Source: Sipunculus nudus
Lineage: Eukaryota > Annelida > Sipuncula > Golfingiida > Sipunculidae
Direction of reading: 5' to 3'
Assembly (NCBI GenBank): GCA_026874595.1
Contig: CM049307.1
Coordinates: 77,352,643 to 77,416,642 of the forward strand
DNA length: 64,000 nt
Shown here: positions 33,517 to 45,061 of the stretch, piece by piece
How the letters are laid out: the number at the start of each line of letters is the position of its first letter
Position numbering within the stretch: position 1 is the stretch's first letter
Program-made: the position numbers and the translations under genes
The notes under the pieces: generated by a model
Told to the model about the DNA's origin: nothing
The model's input: only the letters and a program-made list of their open reading frames with translations
Databases searched by the model: none

Positions 33517-34620
33517 GTGTATGATCGTCTGAACACTCTCGGTGTGTGTTAATCCCCAGAGGGAGCACAGAAATTTGTCAAAGGTGTAGGAGATCACTAT
33601 GTCACTGTTCTAATGCAAGCCGCAAAAGATGGACATTATGTGAGATTCATTGGTGACAATCTTAATTTCATGATTGACATTAAATATGAATCAAAAGACC
33701 AGCACAAACACATGGAACACATGTTTGCTTCCTGTGCCTTGATAGATCCAGGTCTGAAAGATGTTTTCAGCTGCAAACCTGAAGTGCCAAGAATCTCAAT
33801 TCAGCAGTTTGGAGTAGAGCAGTGTGTCTTTTCAAAGGCTGAATACCGGATGATAAAACAGGCATGTGTAAAATTGGTGGTAGATGTTATAGATAAATAT
33901 CGACCAAACTTGAGTTTTATGAAAGACTCAGTACCTAAAACTCTCTAACAGTCCCATGCCAAAGAACTCTCGATGAAGACCACAGTGATTCCTCTTCCTG
34001 TTCTGCCATATAATGAACAGTCATACCAGGATGTGGTAAAGATTCTTGACCACTATGAGGAACTCATCAAACAAATGATTGATGCAAAAATTTGGCCCTC
34101 TGACACTAAAATTCACATAGGAGAGGACCAGTTGACAAGGGAGCGGTTCTCGCATGCAAAAATGTGGAGGCTAGGGAATTTTGACCCTTACTCCCGCTAT
34201 GATCATCTAGGTCCAACTACCTTTGAGTTTTTCTACTTAGGGATGAACTATCTGGAAACGATGATTTTTGGGACTCTGTGGAACAAAGAGGGACCAGTAG
34301 AGCTTGGAACTATGAAATGTGAGAAAGAAAGGATTCTGAGACATTCTGTTGATCCAGATGTAATGAAAGCCTATGATGCTGACAAAGACTATGTACAGTT
34401 GTACGTAAATGCCACTATAGTGGAGGCAACCATGCATTACTTTGGCATGGAAAATAGGAATGATGCACCTTCAAAAAACAAACCTCAATTTGTTGACAAA
34501 GCTGCTCAAAAGGAATGGGTCTATGAGAATATTGGGAATATAGTTGACAGATATGCCTTTCCCTGTTGGAGTGGACATGACAAAGAAGAATTTGTTGAAG
34601 GCAATTTCAGATTATTCTAA
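33517..34620 (+). pseudogene. DUF6589-like gene, N-terminal and middle part, with stops
   Basis: One frame runs from an acceptor (TTTTCCCAAATCAG) at 33517 to the stop near 34620. It starts VYDRLNTLGVC and has in-frame TAA codons at 33550-33552 and 33946-33948. Recognisable family pieces are RFIGDNLNFMIDIKYESKDQ (the GDN box), then the GGDQLTxER box as HIGEDQLTRERFSHAKMWRL. The middle helical part TFEFFYLGMNYLE...LGTMKCEKERILR follows, where relatives usually have E-W-H-type residues. The function of DUF6589 proteins is unknown; they are multi-copy and probably transposon-derived. A 37-base possible micro-exon with good borders (33041-33077) lies upstream. The stops make this copy a pseudogene. 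Confidence 0.72.
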
Positions 34621-35221
34621 TTTTTTATGCAAGTTATTGATTTTAAAGGCACTAGTCACATTATTCATGTTAAATCCCAATACATACTTATGGAGACAAC
34701 AGTGAGTATAACTCATATGTATTGCCAAACCAATATTCAGAATGATTCTGTTTTGTAAATATAATCCAACAAGAGAAATATTTTGATACTGCTATAAAAC
34801 TTACTCATTCCATTCTTAGTAATTTTTATGGTACATTGGAACTTGTCTCACTTGCCTAATTTGACCATCTGCTTTCTAACATTTTCTTGATTAACAATAG
34901 TCCATATATATGTTGGAACAATGGGTTATTCTTAAGTAATTCTGTCATTGATTTCTAGAAGGAAATGATAGTGATGGCCCATTAAGGTTAAAATTAATAA
35001 TTCTTGAAGATGTTTCAGACACGCATAACAGTTTGTGACATCTCAAGCACCAGGAAAGTTGAAACACTAGAGTTCAGCAGAAGAGAAGCACTTAATTGTA
35101 TTGGATAACTGTTTATTTTACAGGTCCATGCTTTATGTAGACCCATGTATAAAACTATATTTTCACATTATGAATCTGTTTTCAGGATTATTAATCTTCT
35201 CTCATTCCCTTCTCATATTAG

Positions 35222-35817
35222 AGACAGTTGAGGTGCAGGCCTACACATCTGTGGCTCTGTCAAATGGAGAAATGGTATGCATACCATTATGTTAGAGAAA
35301 TGTTCAACAACATCGCAAGGAAGAGGCAGATAAAGTGAAAGACTACAGTCACTATGTCCTTGAAACATGACTCACTTTCAGGTACTTCTTATATCTGTTG
35401 AAAAGGCCTGACATGGACAATATTGTTGCGATCTTAACATTGATGATGCTCCAAATGAATTCAAGGAATCCAAAGGCAAAATATCCACTCGAAATACTGA
35501 GAATGTTAGTGCAGCAATATTCTCTGTTAACTGAAAGAGAGGCATGCATAACTCTGTATTCCTGTTTTGTCAATACCAAAGGTAAAGCAGACTCTAATGT
35601 CCCAGCAGACCAACAAATGGAGTGGATAGTTCAGAAAGAAAAGAAACACATAAAGCATATGATGTCAAACAAAAATGGTGGCAAAACTGAAACAGGGTCA
35701 TCTGCAGTTGCTGGTTTGGGTGAAATAGCAGATAATTTTGACACTAAGGCATGTGCAAGAGTTCGTTGTCAGGGTCACCATGTCAATGACCCAAGCACTG
35801 ATGAGTTAAAATGATGA
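35222..35817 (+). pseudogene. DUF6589-like gene, C-terminal part
   Basis: Two likely exons. 35222-35274 lies between TCATATTAG and ATG|GTATGC. 35296-35817 follows TTATGTTAG in the same frame. It reads RNVQQHRKEEADKVKDYSHY, then an in-frame TGA at 35368-35370, then RYFLYLLKRPD...KYPLEILRMLVQQYSLLTE, VNTKGKADSNVPADQQMEWI and the final NFDTKACARVRCQGHH. The last segments match the family's R-x-KY..E.L, VNT.G..G.NIP.D..MEH and closing helices. The link to the upstream part (34620-35222) is inferred from domain order; its exact donor is not clear. Confidence 0.68.
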
Positions 35818-35819
35818 AT

Positions 35820-36634
35820 GATCTCAGACTTGTAAACCCATTTTACCATCAGGAAGGTAGATCTTACAAGAATTTTCCATCAGTGCCAAAATCACACATT
35901 AAATAAAATTAATTGGTTTGAAATTCCATGCTTGGGTCAATAAACAGAAAGAATTCATTGCTTAGAACATACTATCACTGTTGTTATAATTTTTAATTTT
36001 GATTTGTTAAGCTGTTTACAACAGTGTAACTGTTTTTTTCTTTAAATCCTAGCTTAACATAAGAATAACAAGTCTGTTAATAACTAGTATAGATATTTGT
36101 TGATAAAGTTCCTGTCATGCTAGAATAACCGTTTAACAGTCACATCTGTAAGGCATTAATGTGAAGGAGGAAAACTTGAAAAAAGATTCATTTCTAACAA
36201 AAATATATTTTAATATCCTTATATAACAGGCTAACAAATCTAAATGACAAATTATCTTAACAGTGATAATATCATGATATACTATATTATGATTAGGAGT
36301 CAGTGTTACCTTTGGGTTTTACAGAACAGTATGTCAGGTTGAGCCAGTGGAATAAGAGAAGGGCAATGTTTTCATATTTTGTCAAATAGTTAACAGTAAT
36401 TTCAGACAGCATTTGAGATCAGAATGTATTAACTAGAGTAAATCTTCTTATTATATTACTTATACTAAGGTCTTCATGTAGAATGACCCAAGAAGTGCCC
36501 CAATATTTTCTGTAATGTTCTGCCACTTGAGGAAATTCTTTAGCAAAAACAGATGGCTGTGAGTATTTGGCAATGTCTTTTGCTAATCTTTCTGTTTAAT
36601 AGGATGACAGCCCTATTATACACTCTGGGAAAGG
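35820..36634. other. Space between two convergent broken genes; no gene
   Basis: AT-rich; no open frame or repeat I can name. It separates the 3' ends of the DUF6589-like gene and the RecQ-like gene. Confidence 0.45.
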
Positions 36635-36975
36635 TTAATCAATTAATTTGTTCTCTTGATTAAAGTAATGGGTTAGGCAGAACTTTGCATCCTCAGAAAC
36701 ATGTTGATCAGCAGGCAGTTCCTCGTCCATGGGAGCATAGAAGATGCATTCAATACATGAACATTCAGATCTGCAATTGTCACAACAATTGTGCAGATCT
36801 TTATCTGGCCTATCAAAGTCAAAATAATTAAGGAGATATTTTCTTCTGCAGGTCTTTGAATGACAATACTCCCTCATATAATCCTGTAGATGGTTATGGT
36901 TTGCTGCTATATCACTGGCATTGTCCTTTGATGGTTGCTCATCACGTCCACAACGCCCAATTCCTTGAATATACG
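36635..36975 (-). CDS. RecQ-like helicase, terminal exon (motif VI and zinc-binding domain)
   Basis: Starts after acceptor TTTCTTTTATAG. The first two bases join the single base left by the upstream exon to give METYIQGIGRCGRD, helicase motif VI. Next come a linker and a RecQ-type zinc-binding segment, MREYCHSKTCRRKYLLNYFD followed by CCDNCRSECSC. Four cysteines in this pattern bind zinc in RecQ enzymes, which unwind DNA 3' to 5'. The frame runs without stops to TAA at 36637-36635. The usual arginine finger QxxGRxGRD is kept, with C for the usual A/T at one position (GRCGRD). There is no HRDC or other accessory domain. Confidence 0.82.
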
Positions 36976-37018
36976 CTATAAAAGAAACAGACAAATGTAC
37001 AGGTGCACGACTGTTAAT

Positions 37019-37812
37019 TGTTACAGGTGCTCTTTTTATTGTGTGTCACGGGCGTGGCTCCTGTTGTGGCGTTCGTGTCTGGCCGCGTGTTACATTCTAT
37101 GTTTAATCCATACTGGCTGAACTCTCGTCATGTTAGCCTTGGGTTTTCACGCCTGGCCGGGGTCACGTGATGAGCCTGGTGTGTGGAGATACACAGCGCT
37201 TTATTTCTAGAGAATTCCTGAAACGCGTGTTGCGCAAGATCTTATAAACTGTTCTAGAAGTGGAAAATTTTCGACTTGAGGTGTGAAGGTATATAAAGGG
37301 GTGTGTTTTAGAGAGAGAGATCAGAGCAGATTTTCCAGGGGACGCAGCAGCGTGTGTGGGTTTCTGGGACCTTATCCGACGGATGCGGCAATTATAGATT
37401 TTTAAAGACTTTCTCCTGGATTTTATGCATTGGACTTCAGTTTACTTTCTGTGTTGTTGCAAGAACTTTCTACTGGACTGTCATTCTCCGAGAGTTTACA
37501 TTTAAAGGACTTATCGTTGTGATGGTGTTGGTATCCAGGTACTGTGCACATACATTATTTTCTCTGTGATTGTTTGGCTTGTTGCTGTACCGCTGTTTTA
37601 CTGTATATTTGTATTGATTTTGTGTATTGTATTGTTAGGGTTGTTTTAAGAATAAATTATAGTTATTTGTTAACAAAAAAACACTGACTTCTTTATTCAT
37701 TCCCCTAGACATTTCCCGCTGCCTAGTGTTACAGAATCTGATTTTTTTATCTCCGTTACAGAATTTGTGTTCATCACGCATACGTGATCTGTTTATATTA
37801 GGTTCCGTAACA
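37019..37812 (+). mobile_element. Solo LTR of the Gmr1-like family
   Basis: 794 bp starting TGTTACAGG and ending TTCCGTAACA, homologous over its length to the LTRs at 7702-8475 and 13549-14120. It is flanked on both sides by TAAT (37015-37018 and 37813-37816), a plausible target-site duplication. Solo LTRs arise by recombination between the two LTRs of a full element. It carries TATATAAA at 37290-37297 and AATAAA at 37651-37656. Its sequence is less decayed than the Region 1 LTRs. It lies inside the intron between the last two exons of the RecQ-like gene, on the opposite strand. Confidence 0.92.
37290..37297 (+). promoter_or_regulatory. TATA box in the solo LTR
   Basis: TATATAAA about 270 bases into the LTR, followed 20-30 bases later by a GAGAGA-rich stretch. 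This is the usual place for an LTR promoter and start. If active it would transcribe antisense to the RecQ-like gene. Confidence 0.55.
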
Positions 37813-38284
37813 TAATTTACAAAATATTTATTATTATTACAAAAGTCAATAACAGATTTCTATAAATTATTTTCAAACTTTTTACAGGCATCTGACAATA
37901 TCTTCTTAATTTATGTAATAATTACTCGTACAATATTTATAATAATCCAAAGTCCAAAACTAAATCACACAATCTGAATTTCTGAAAATTAGAATAAAGA
38001 AAAATGTGAAATATAGGCAGAGCACCTTTGATTTTTTCACCAATATTACCTAACAACTCTTGGCTATCACACTTCTGGCTCTAGTGTATTTTATTTAGTG
38101 TTTGCAAACTGTGGCATATATCATGCACAAGTAAAGAGAAACAAGAGCACTTTATGGAGAAAAAGTACTAATTAAGTATTAATATTAAAGTTCAAAAATA
38201 ATTGTTTGGGTCCCTTGTTTTAAAACTGAATCAGTTTATGAATTTTAACTGTACTGAATAATTTTGTATGAACTAAATCCTTAC

Positions 38285-38426
38285 TTTCCATGGTAGATAG
38301 TGGTCCAATATGTATTACCTGCCGAACATCGGGGGGATCAGCTCCCATCCCATATGCCTCTGTGGCAAGAAGTAGGCGAAGGCTTCCTTCTGGGTTCTGG
38401 AAACTCTTGGTGATAAGAGATTTCAT
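38285..38426 (-). CDS. RecQ-like helicase exon (motifs IV-V)
   Basis: Bounded by acceptor TTTTTTACAG and donor GGAAA|GTAAGG. It begins MKSLITKSFQNPEGS and continues LRLLLATEAYGMGADPPDV and RQVIHIGPLSTME. These match the RecQ signature in which a short stretch of F..G...LLATEAFGMGxDxPxVRxVIHxGxP forms motif V. It ends in phase 1, exactly what the next exon (36975) needs. It is open throughout. Confidence 0.85.
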
Positions 38427-38817
38427 CTGTAAAAAATTACACAGACATTTGTATTTCAGAACAAGAACAACCAAGTATGTTTTTTTAGTAATCCACTGTC
38501 TGTGATGTTAACTTCATTGAATGTATGATCATTTTCATGGTGTCAAAGTATGGTATTCATGTAGTTTCACATTTTACAGGAGACATGAGAAACTTAAGCA
38601 AAATGTAAATGAATGTGTTAATTTTCTATCATATATAACTTGTTTGTATAGATGTTGTTTTACGATAAGAACAGGAAACAAATGATAAAATGCCTGCTAT
38701 ATCTGCAGATTTGCTAAATATGATTTGTTTATGTTTGTTATGTCATATAATACCTGATAAGAGAAACAAATTATAAATTTTGCAAAACAGCACGTGTGCA
38801 TTATTATTGACACCAAC

Positions 38818-39105
38818 CTCACTTGTTTGAGGTGCATGATGTTGAGCCACCATGCCACCAAGTTCTCTGTTTGTTGCTTCTTGCTGTAACTGGTTGTCTT
38901 TAAGAGAGTTTTCCACAGCATGATGGTACATCTGACCACAAAACTTCAGTGGTAGATAAACAATTGTCTTATCACAGTGAGTCCCCTCATGACAGAGCTG
39001 CTCAAGAATTTGACCCATCACCTTCTGCACTGATTCATAAGCTGTGGTCTCACTTCCACAAGTTGGCAGGCGTTTTTTTTTTTTACCTCCAAGTAAATAT
39101 TTGGT
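38818..39105 (-). CDS. RecQ-like helicase exon (start of second RecA lobe)
   Basis: Ninety-six codons between acceptor TTTGTTTACACAG and donor AGTGAG|GTTGGT, phase 0 at both ends. It reads TKYLLGGKKKKRLPTCGSET...KVMGQILEQLCHEGTHCDKT, then IVYLPLKFCGQMYHHAVENS. The last part matches the strand that opens the second helicase lobe (TIIFCRT...C...Y). The run of four lysines is encoded by a long A-run, a likely site of length change. The first helicase lobe, with the Walker A and DExH boxes, was not found upstream as far as 41 kb, so the gene is probably truncated or those exons are lost. Confidence 0.7.
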
Positions 39106-39769
39106 CTGTGTAAACAAAGCAAAAACATGTTACTTATTGTAACTGTATATGAATAACGTTTCCCACAGTTTATCATTACTTTTCCTACCATTTAAGTATG
39201 TTGGGGGTGCATGATATGGTTACATATTTAAGACATTTAAAATATTTAACTTGGATTTCCTTATTAATTTTCTATATCTCATTTCACTGTCGTAACAGCT
39301 TTACCAGGCAGTCTCCTTTAGTTTTCTAGCCAGCTATTCACTAGAGGTAAAAATTCTAATGCACTGTCCACTGTCCACTTTAAGTTACTCCTGGTAAGAT
39401 GTAAAGTGTTATTTTCAATAAGAGGGCAAGACAAAAACAATCAATTTTCTCAAACTTGCATAAATGCCTTCTTTTCAGTGTTAAATAGGTCACTATAAAT
39501 ACTCTCTGCCAGTTTAATGGGACATAATCAGGAGCAATAATATGCCTATTCTCTCACAATATCAGTTCAGTTTTACTCTATATGAAACTTTCCCAGCAAA
39601 ACTATCCCAGCACACTGTCTTAGTACCTCCCTTTGAGCTGTTTAACACCTTCTTATGCATGGTTTTAAAGTTCTAGTTGGTAAGTGTGATATTGTTATGT
39701 TTAAACGTTTTCATAATATTTCTTCTCACCACTACTTTTAATCGCTTTAATTAGTTACCATGTCCTCAC

Positions 39770-39937
39770 CTTGGTTTCCATCCGTCAGAGGAAACTGAAC
39801 CCAGTCTGGCATTCCAGTTTCTTCTGATCCCTCTCCCTCTCTAGCAAGCAGCTTCAGCAGGAGCTTTCTATTGGCAGCCTGTTCTTTGAGGATGTCACCC
39901 AAAGTCACTTGGACTTTGGTTACAGTTTTAAGAAGCT
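39770..39937 (-). CDS. Candidate coding exon, helical, possibly DUF4806-like
   Basis: An open stretch reads LLKTVTKVQVTLGDILKEQA, then ANRKLLLKLLAREGEGSEET and GMPDWVQFPLTDGNQ before CAAG|GTGAGG, a good donor. The acceptor (GATAAATAG) is weak. A leucine-rich helix followed by PxxVxFPLT resembles the region before DUF4806 domains in invertebrate proteins; I am not certain. Its donor phase (1) does not fit the frame of the RecQ-like exon at 39105, so it may belong to another transcript or a lost exon may lie between. Confidence 0.35.
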
Positions 39938-39949
39938 CTATTTATCCAT

Positions 39950-41855
39950 GTATCCATAAATATTAAACTATAAACATAACTCCTTATAAAAGAGATCTGA
40001 AGACCAAATCAGCATATGTCACATAATCATAGGATGTGTAGCATATTCATTAGCCAGATATAAAAATAATAACTTTTAACTAATAACAATTAAGTGCGTC
40101 AGTTATTACTCTAACTTTTACTGTCAGTATAAAGATTTGGCAGTCTTATTAAATATACTTTTGATTCAGAAATTATCATCGGTTTCACCTTTCTTTGTTT
40201 TGACCTTAAACACTATTCGTTGGGTTAACACTTTCGTGGATTAATCGTTCCTGTTTATGCATTTTATCAGAACTCATTTGTGAACAGACCTGAAAATAAG
40301 CCAAAGATTGTTCGGTAAACATTCACTGGAATTTTATATCTTTAAGACTCGTTAAATAAAAAAATAGTCTTGGCTCATTGACACAACAACTAAAATACCT
40401 TTTGTCTTAACTGAATCGTGGGTGAAAATATTCAGATAAATCTTGATAGATTTCTTCGGGATAATTCCACAAATGAAGTCATGCATTACTAGGTTAATGA
40501 GAGCAAGTGCCGGCTCTAGAGATTGGTATGTCGTTTGTTCAGAAGAAACCCCGTTTCCACTCCAGCGGGCACCAATGCACCTCCAGCACGAGGCCACAGT
40601 TAAACTGGGCCCCCGCTCAAAATAGTGCTCAGCTGACCGTGTCTCATCTCCAAGCCCACTGACTTACTAGGTTATCTCTCTCGCACGGTTTAGCTCTAAA
40701 TGTTTAGTCCGCAATTAACGGGATACAGTAATATGGTGGAGTTGCCTTGTTTACAGGATGCAGTTATCTGGTTGTTCCGAACATCACACGGTACTTTTGC
40801 CAGAAACCATGCATGCAGAAGTACCGTCACTCGGCCGCATCAGCGGCTAGTCGGCTAAGCCTGTCATTACCAGCATCAAACATGATTAATGAAATGATCA
40901 GTATCTATTGTTGTTTCTTCAAATAAAAATTGTTATTACTAAAAAAACAATTAAAACGACGAGAAGTGCAAAATGAATAAAGGACAAGCCGACTTGGTAA
41001 TATCATGATATTTTAATCGGCGGCTCTCGAAGCAGAGGTAAGACATTCCATTCAATCCAATCAGGATCATCCTTATGCACACTAGCCATGACAAACACGA
41101 CTCAGTTAGGACCCTCTACTGAGTCGTGACACAAGCCAAATTTAGAACCGCCCTGCAAGTCCATGCCTGGCTATTTAACCGTATCTCCGCATACAGTCAG
41201 CAGACGGACCGCAGGCAGAAATCTCCCATACATGCAGAACAAAATACGATTATATTGGGTTATAACGGAATATTTCACACACATGGTGGGTGTAGTTGGA
41301 GAGATAAGAAACTTATTAAAAGGTCCAGCGGGTTTATTTGATGTGACAAGATACTTGTAAGCAATGAGGCGTTGTCAAAAATGACGAAAATATTTGCATC
41401 CTCATGGGGCCTTATAATGCGATCCTCAGAGCTAGATGTCCAGGCACTCTGGCAAGCCAGTGATCTGGCCATAATGCCAGAGGGCCGATCTGGCGCTATA
41501 TGCACACCTGACCTAGCTCTCATCACAGTGGTGACTGTGTCAATTAGTTTAAAGTTATTGTTACACTAGTAACTGGACAGTTGAGGGGTAAAACGCTTTG
41601 TACTCCCCGCTGACGACCTTGGTTCAAGGCAGGTTGTTTTTCTCCAGGCAGTCCATGTTCCTTCCCCTCTAGACACTATTTGTGTAATGACTAATCGTGC
41701 AATCCATGTATAATAAAGTTTATAGTTTAATTGCGCTAACATTAGATCACAGACGGACGGTGCATTAAAATGTGAGCCTTCTTGTTTACAACTTTCTTGT
41801 TGATAAGTTTCTTGCTCTCAGGTTAAAAGCAGTAATGAAGACGACATCTGACATG
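39950..41855. other. No gene identified
   Basis: A relatively GC-rich patch at 40510-40680 could be a 5' region for the minus-strand RecQ-like gene, but I see no clear first exon. Other open frames (40352-40597, 41275-41569) show no domain. Confidence 0.35.
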
Positions 41856-41857
41856 AA

Positions 41858-42258
41858 GGTTAATGATAAAATGAACGATTAGGCTATTCTTGTGTTCCTT
41901 ATCAAGTTTTACCAATATTGCAGGAGCTGAACTTTTTACCAAATTCTTAAGGGTCATCAAAACACCCTCGGAACAATTTCCATCTGAAACAATTTCTCAA
42001 CCGAATAATAAATCAAGACAGAGCCTGTGAAGGAACATGGAGTGGACCTGCTGGTGAGTTCTCTTTCTGACTTTATGCCTTTAAAGGACACAGAAGATTA
42101 TTTTTTCCCACCGTGTTGCCTTCATTTGCAAGAAATGCAATGATATGCTTGCACTGTATCGTGTTGTGTATCTTCCTGATAATAAATCCACATACATTGG
42201 AAACAACATTTGCAACAGTACTAAAGCAATGAAAATCATCAGTTGTCTGTATTATTGT
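41858..42258. repeat. Dispersed repeat, copy 1 (CKKCN-type)
   Basis: Aligns in the same orientation with 63327-63727: TATTCTTGTGTT..TTA..CAGTTTTA, GCCTGTGAAGGAA(C/T)ATGGAGTGGACCTG and CTTGCAAGAAATGCAATG-like segments are shared at roughly 70 per cent. In one frame both copies read HRVAF(I/L)CKKCN, VV(Y/H)LP and NSTxAxK at equal spacing. This suggests descent from a coding element with a C-x2-C motif. I do not recognise the protein. Confidence 0.65.
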
Positions 42259-43660
42259 ATTTTAAATAACAGGTACCAGTGTATATTTAATAAACGAATG
42301 TGTGACTTGAACATTCATAAAAAATATTACTGAATAAACTTACACGCATCGGTGTGAAAGGTGGAAGGTAGATATGCTTCATCGTGAGTTTTGGGGCGAG
42401 TCTCGCGGGTCGTTCTACGTCACAGTTATAGTAGAGCTGAACATCCTTCTAAGAAGCAGTCTGTGGTATTCAAATTTGAGCCTTTATTTCAAAATATTTA
42501 GGAGATAAAGTTTATATATTTACTCGTCAATATTTACTACGAATCATTAAAGATTGAATAGACCATGATGAAAATTTGCACAAAAATATACTGCATCTGT
42601 AAAATAAAAATACACCACTTATGTTATAGTGCAAAATATCCAGCAGAAAACGGAGTATTGACATTTATTGGTTCCACCATTGGCACCATAACATCAATGA
42701 AAAGTCTCTGATATATAGACATATAAAATCAAAAGAGGCAGGTATTAAGCATATTAAGTTGTTTCAAGCAGGAAATACATCTGATTCAGTTTTAATATTT
42801 TCTTGCCAAACACATTATGTATTTTTAAAATCAATCTTAAAAACCATACTGATAATCGAAATCAACTTTCTTTATTGTCTCATGTTTTCCAAAAATAGTA
42901 TAATTTTAAATAACAACCGTTATGGTCATTATGTCAAACTTTGATCGGCGTCATGTTACATTTGTAAGATGTCTTTAAATTACAAAGGTATTATAGGTTC
43001 AACTCGGGCAGATTCTCACACTCTGAGGCAAGTTTCTCATACCATAGATTCACAGTATGGTTAACCATGGAATCACCGCTTAGCTAATAGTTCATGCTAA
43101 GGTGAGATATTTATGAAATGAGCAGATATTGGTAGTGTCGCAGGGGACAAGATTTCGCCCTTAACGTGTCCAGGCTGCGAAAAAAAATCGGTTGTCCGTC
43201 TCGGAGATCTGTTCGTCTTGTTCCATCTGCCGCCGGGCTCTCTCCTGATTGGCTGTTGCCATGACACCAGGTGTCAGGAAAAGTTAGTTCTCATATCAAA
43301 GACACACTTTATTGCATCGGCCCCTACTACATTGGGTTGGAATAATGATAAATACTTTTTCATCATATTTGTGGGGGTTTCTTTCTTGTCAATCTTGCCA
43401 GAAACACACACATAGGAAATACTATTTATGCTGAAAATGACTAGTTTCATGTGACTGAATCTGTATTGAAAAAATTCTACTTTCCGTAAAATAAGTGACC
43501 ATGGATCTTGACTTTCAGATAGTTTACATAAAGGTGATGCATGAATTAATTATTGATGTAATGATCTGGTGAAAAATATTTGTTAAGGAACCTTGAGCAT
43601 AAGAGTGCTCAAAAATCATGTTTTTGCCGTAGTGCTTAGAAAATAAGTAACTGGCCCAGT
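42259..43660. other. No gene seen
   Basis: AT-rich; no supportable coding sequence or named repeat. Confidence 0.4.
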
Positions 43661-43666
43661 CGTAGA

Positions 43667-43778
43667 CCCAGTTGTGGCTCTGTTGTAAACCCAACATCAG
43701 GTTTAGCCTTCTCCCGTCCGCTACATAAATAAAGGCAGGCACCTGGGGCACTGTGTTTACAACAGAGCCACAACTGGG
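43667..43778. repeat. Perfect 24-bp inverted repeat with 64-bp spacer
   Basis: CCCAGTTGTGGCTCTGTTGT (then AAAC) at 43667-43690 is perfectly complementary to 43755-43778. Just outside lie GGCCCAGTCG and GCCCAGTCG, in direct orientation. It could be a short foldback element or an RNA hairpin. There is no clear target duplication. Confidence 0.8.
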
Positions 43779-44834
43779 CCTAGCCCAGTCGATTCATTGG
43801 CTTAAACATAATCTCTCTCTTTATCAGAGCCACCAAACTTACTCTTGCTGTTTCGCAATGCGAAAACAAGTACTACCACCTCGTGGCAAAATATATAATT
43901 TAATTGAGGCTTTCTGGCCACTGGAACGGAGTTTCGTCTATTGGTACATGAAATCACGTTTTGATTTAAACGTTTTAGTAGCAAACGTATTTCTGAAGGC
44001 CAGGCAGGGCTTGTTGTTCTTATTCTCATTATTATGAACAAATCAGCCGAAACACATAGTAATATATCCTCTTAATTAAATAAATGTATCCCTTAAAAGT
44101 CTAGTAAGGACCCATTAAGAATGACCATGGTTAATTTTTACTGAGTACATACAGGTGCGTCAAGGAATCCAAAATTAACAAATCGCACATGGTAAGTTTC
44201 AGTGTCATAGCTGGGCTTCAACAGTCATGTCCCTAATACTAGCACATGCACAGATGATAATTTCATCTCACCTGATTATAAGCTCAAAGGTTTATTCGAT
44301 CTACCACTGCATAACTCTCCTTTAGTTATTAACATTCCTGAAAATCGCTGATTTGCTACATTTCCCTACGCTACGATTTATTCACATCCCCTAAGTCCAC
44401 ATTCTCGTCTAACACTTGAGTTGGCACAGCATTTGGAATCGTTTCCATCTGGTCCTCTTCCACCAGTTAAGAACCACCTGGTTCACTACTGGCTCGTCCA
44501 CTAACCAGGTCAAGATCTCCTTGTGTTTGGTCACTAATGGCAATCTTAAATGCCACACAGCGCCTGCGACGTTTACACGGGTTTTAAATGCACTTTTTTT
44601 TTTATTTTCTCAGCATGAGTACGGTCAATATTCTGCAGATGCTGGCCATGTAACACCCAATTGCCATGGGTTTGGTTATTTCTTTTTTTATCTGATGTTA
44701 GTAGATCGTAGTGACCTCGTTTCAAGTCCTAGTGCAAATGAAAACTAATAGTTAATATGCCATCCAGTGGCCATGCCATTATCCTCACACCGAGCAGATT
44801 AAGAAAATATTATCCTAAGAGGGAAGAAACTGAG

Positions 44835-44905
44835 CTAATCCCGAATTCGAACATGTACTGGTGCCGCACAAGTCCAGCGTTCCAACGGCTTAGCTAGAAA
44901 AGCAA
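44835..44905 (-). ncRNA. tRNA-like sequence, probably the head of a SINE
   Basis: On the minus strand TAGCTAAGCCG matches a polymerase III A box, and 43 bases later TGTTCGAATTC matches a B box. GCTGGACTTGTG lies between them, as in tRNA-Thr-like SINE heads. The T-arm stem does not pair well and no full cloverleaf forms, so it is not a working tRNA. The tail toward 44760 shows no clear family. Confidence 0.45.
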
Positions 44906-44969
44906 GCTGCCCTGTAGACTCTGTTCGGTCCAGTTGTTTTGTGCAACCTTTCACCATAACAACATACAC

Positions 44970-44970
<1 letters not shown>

Positions 44971-45031
<61 letters not shown>
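44971..45031. repeat. (TA)n microsatellite
   Basis: 61 bases of TA repeat between the tRNA-like head and the LINE fragment. Confidence 0.97.
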
Positions 45032-45034
<3 letters not shown>

Positions 45035-45061
45035 TACTTCAAAGACGCTATTGTAACGGTA

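Noticed and set aside
33550-33552. In-frame TAA read as sense under a variant genetic code
   Set aside because: TAA and TGA both interrupt this gene, while the receptor exons read cleanly with the standard code, so a pseudogene is the simpler view.
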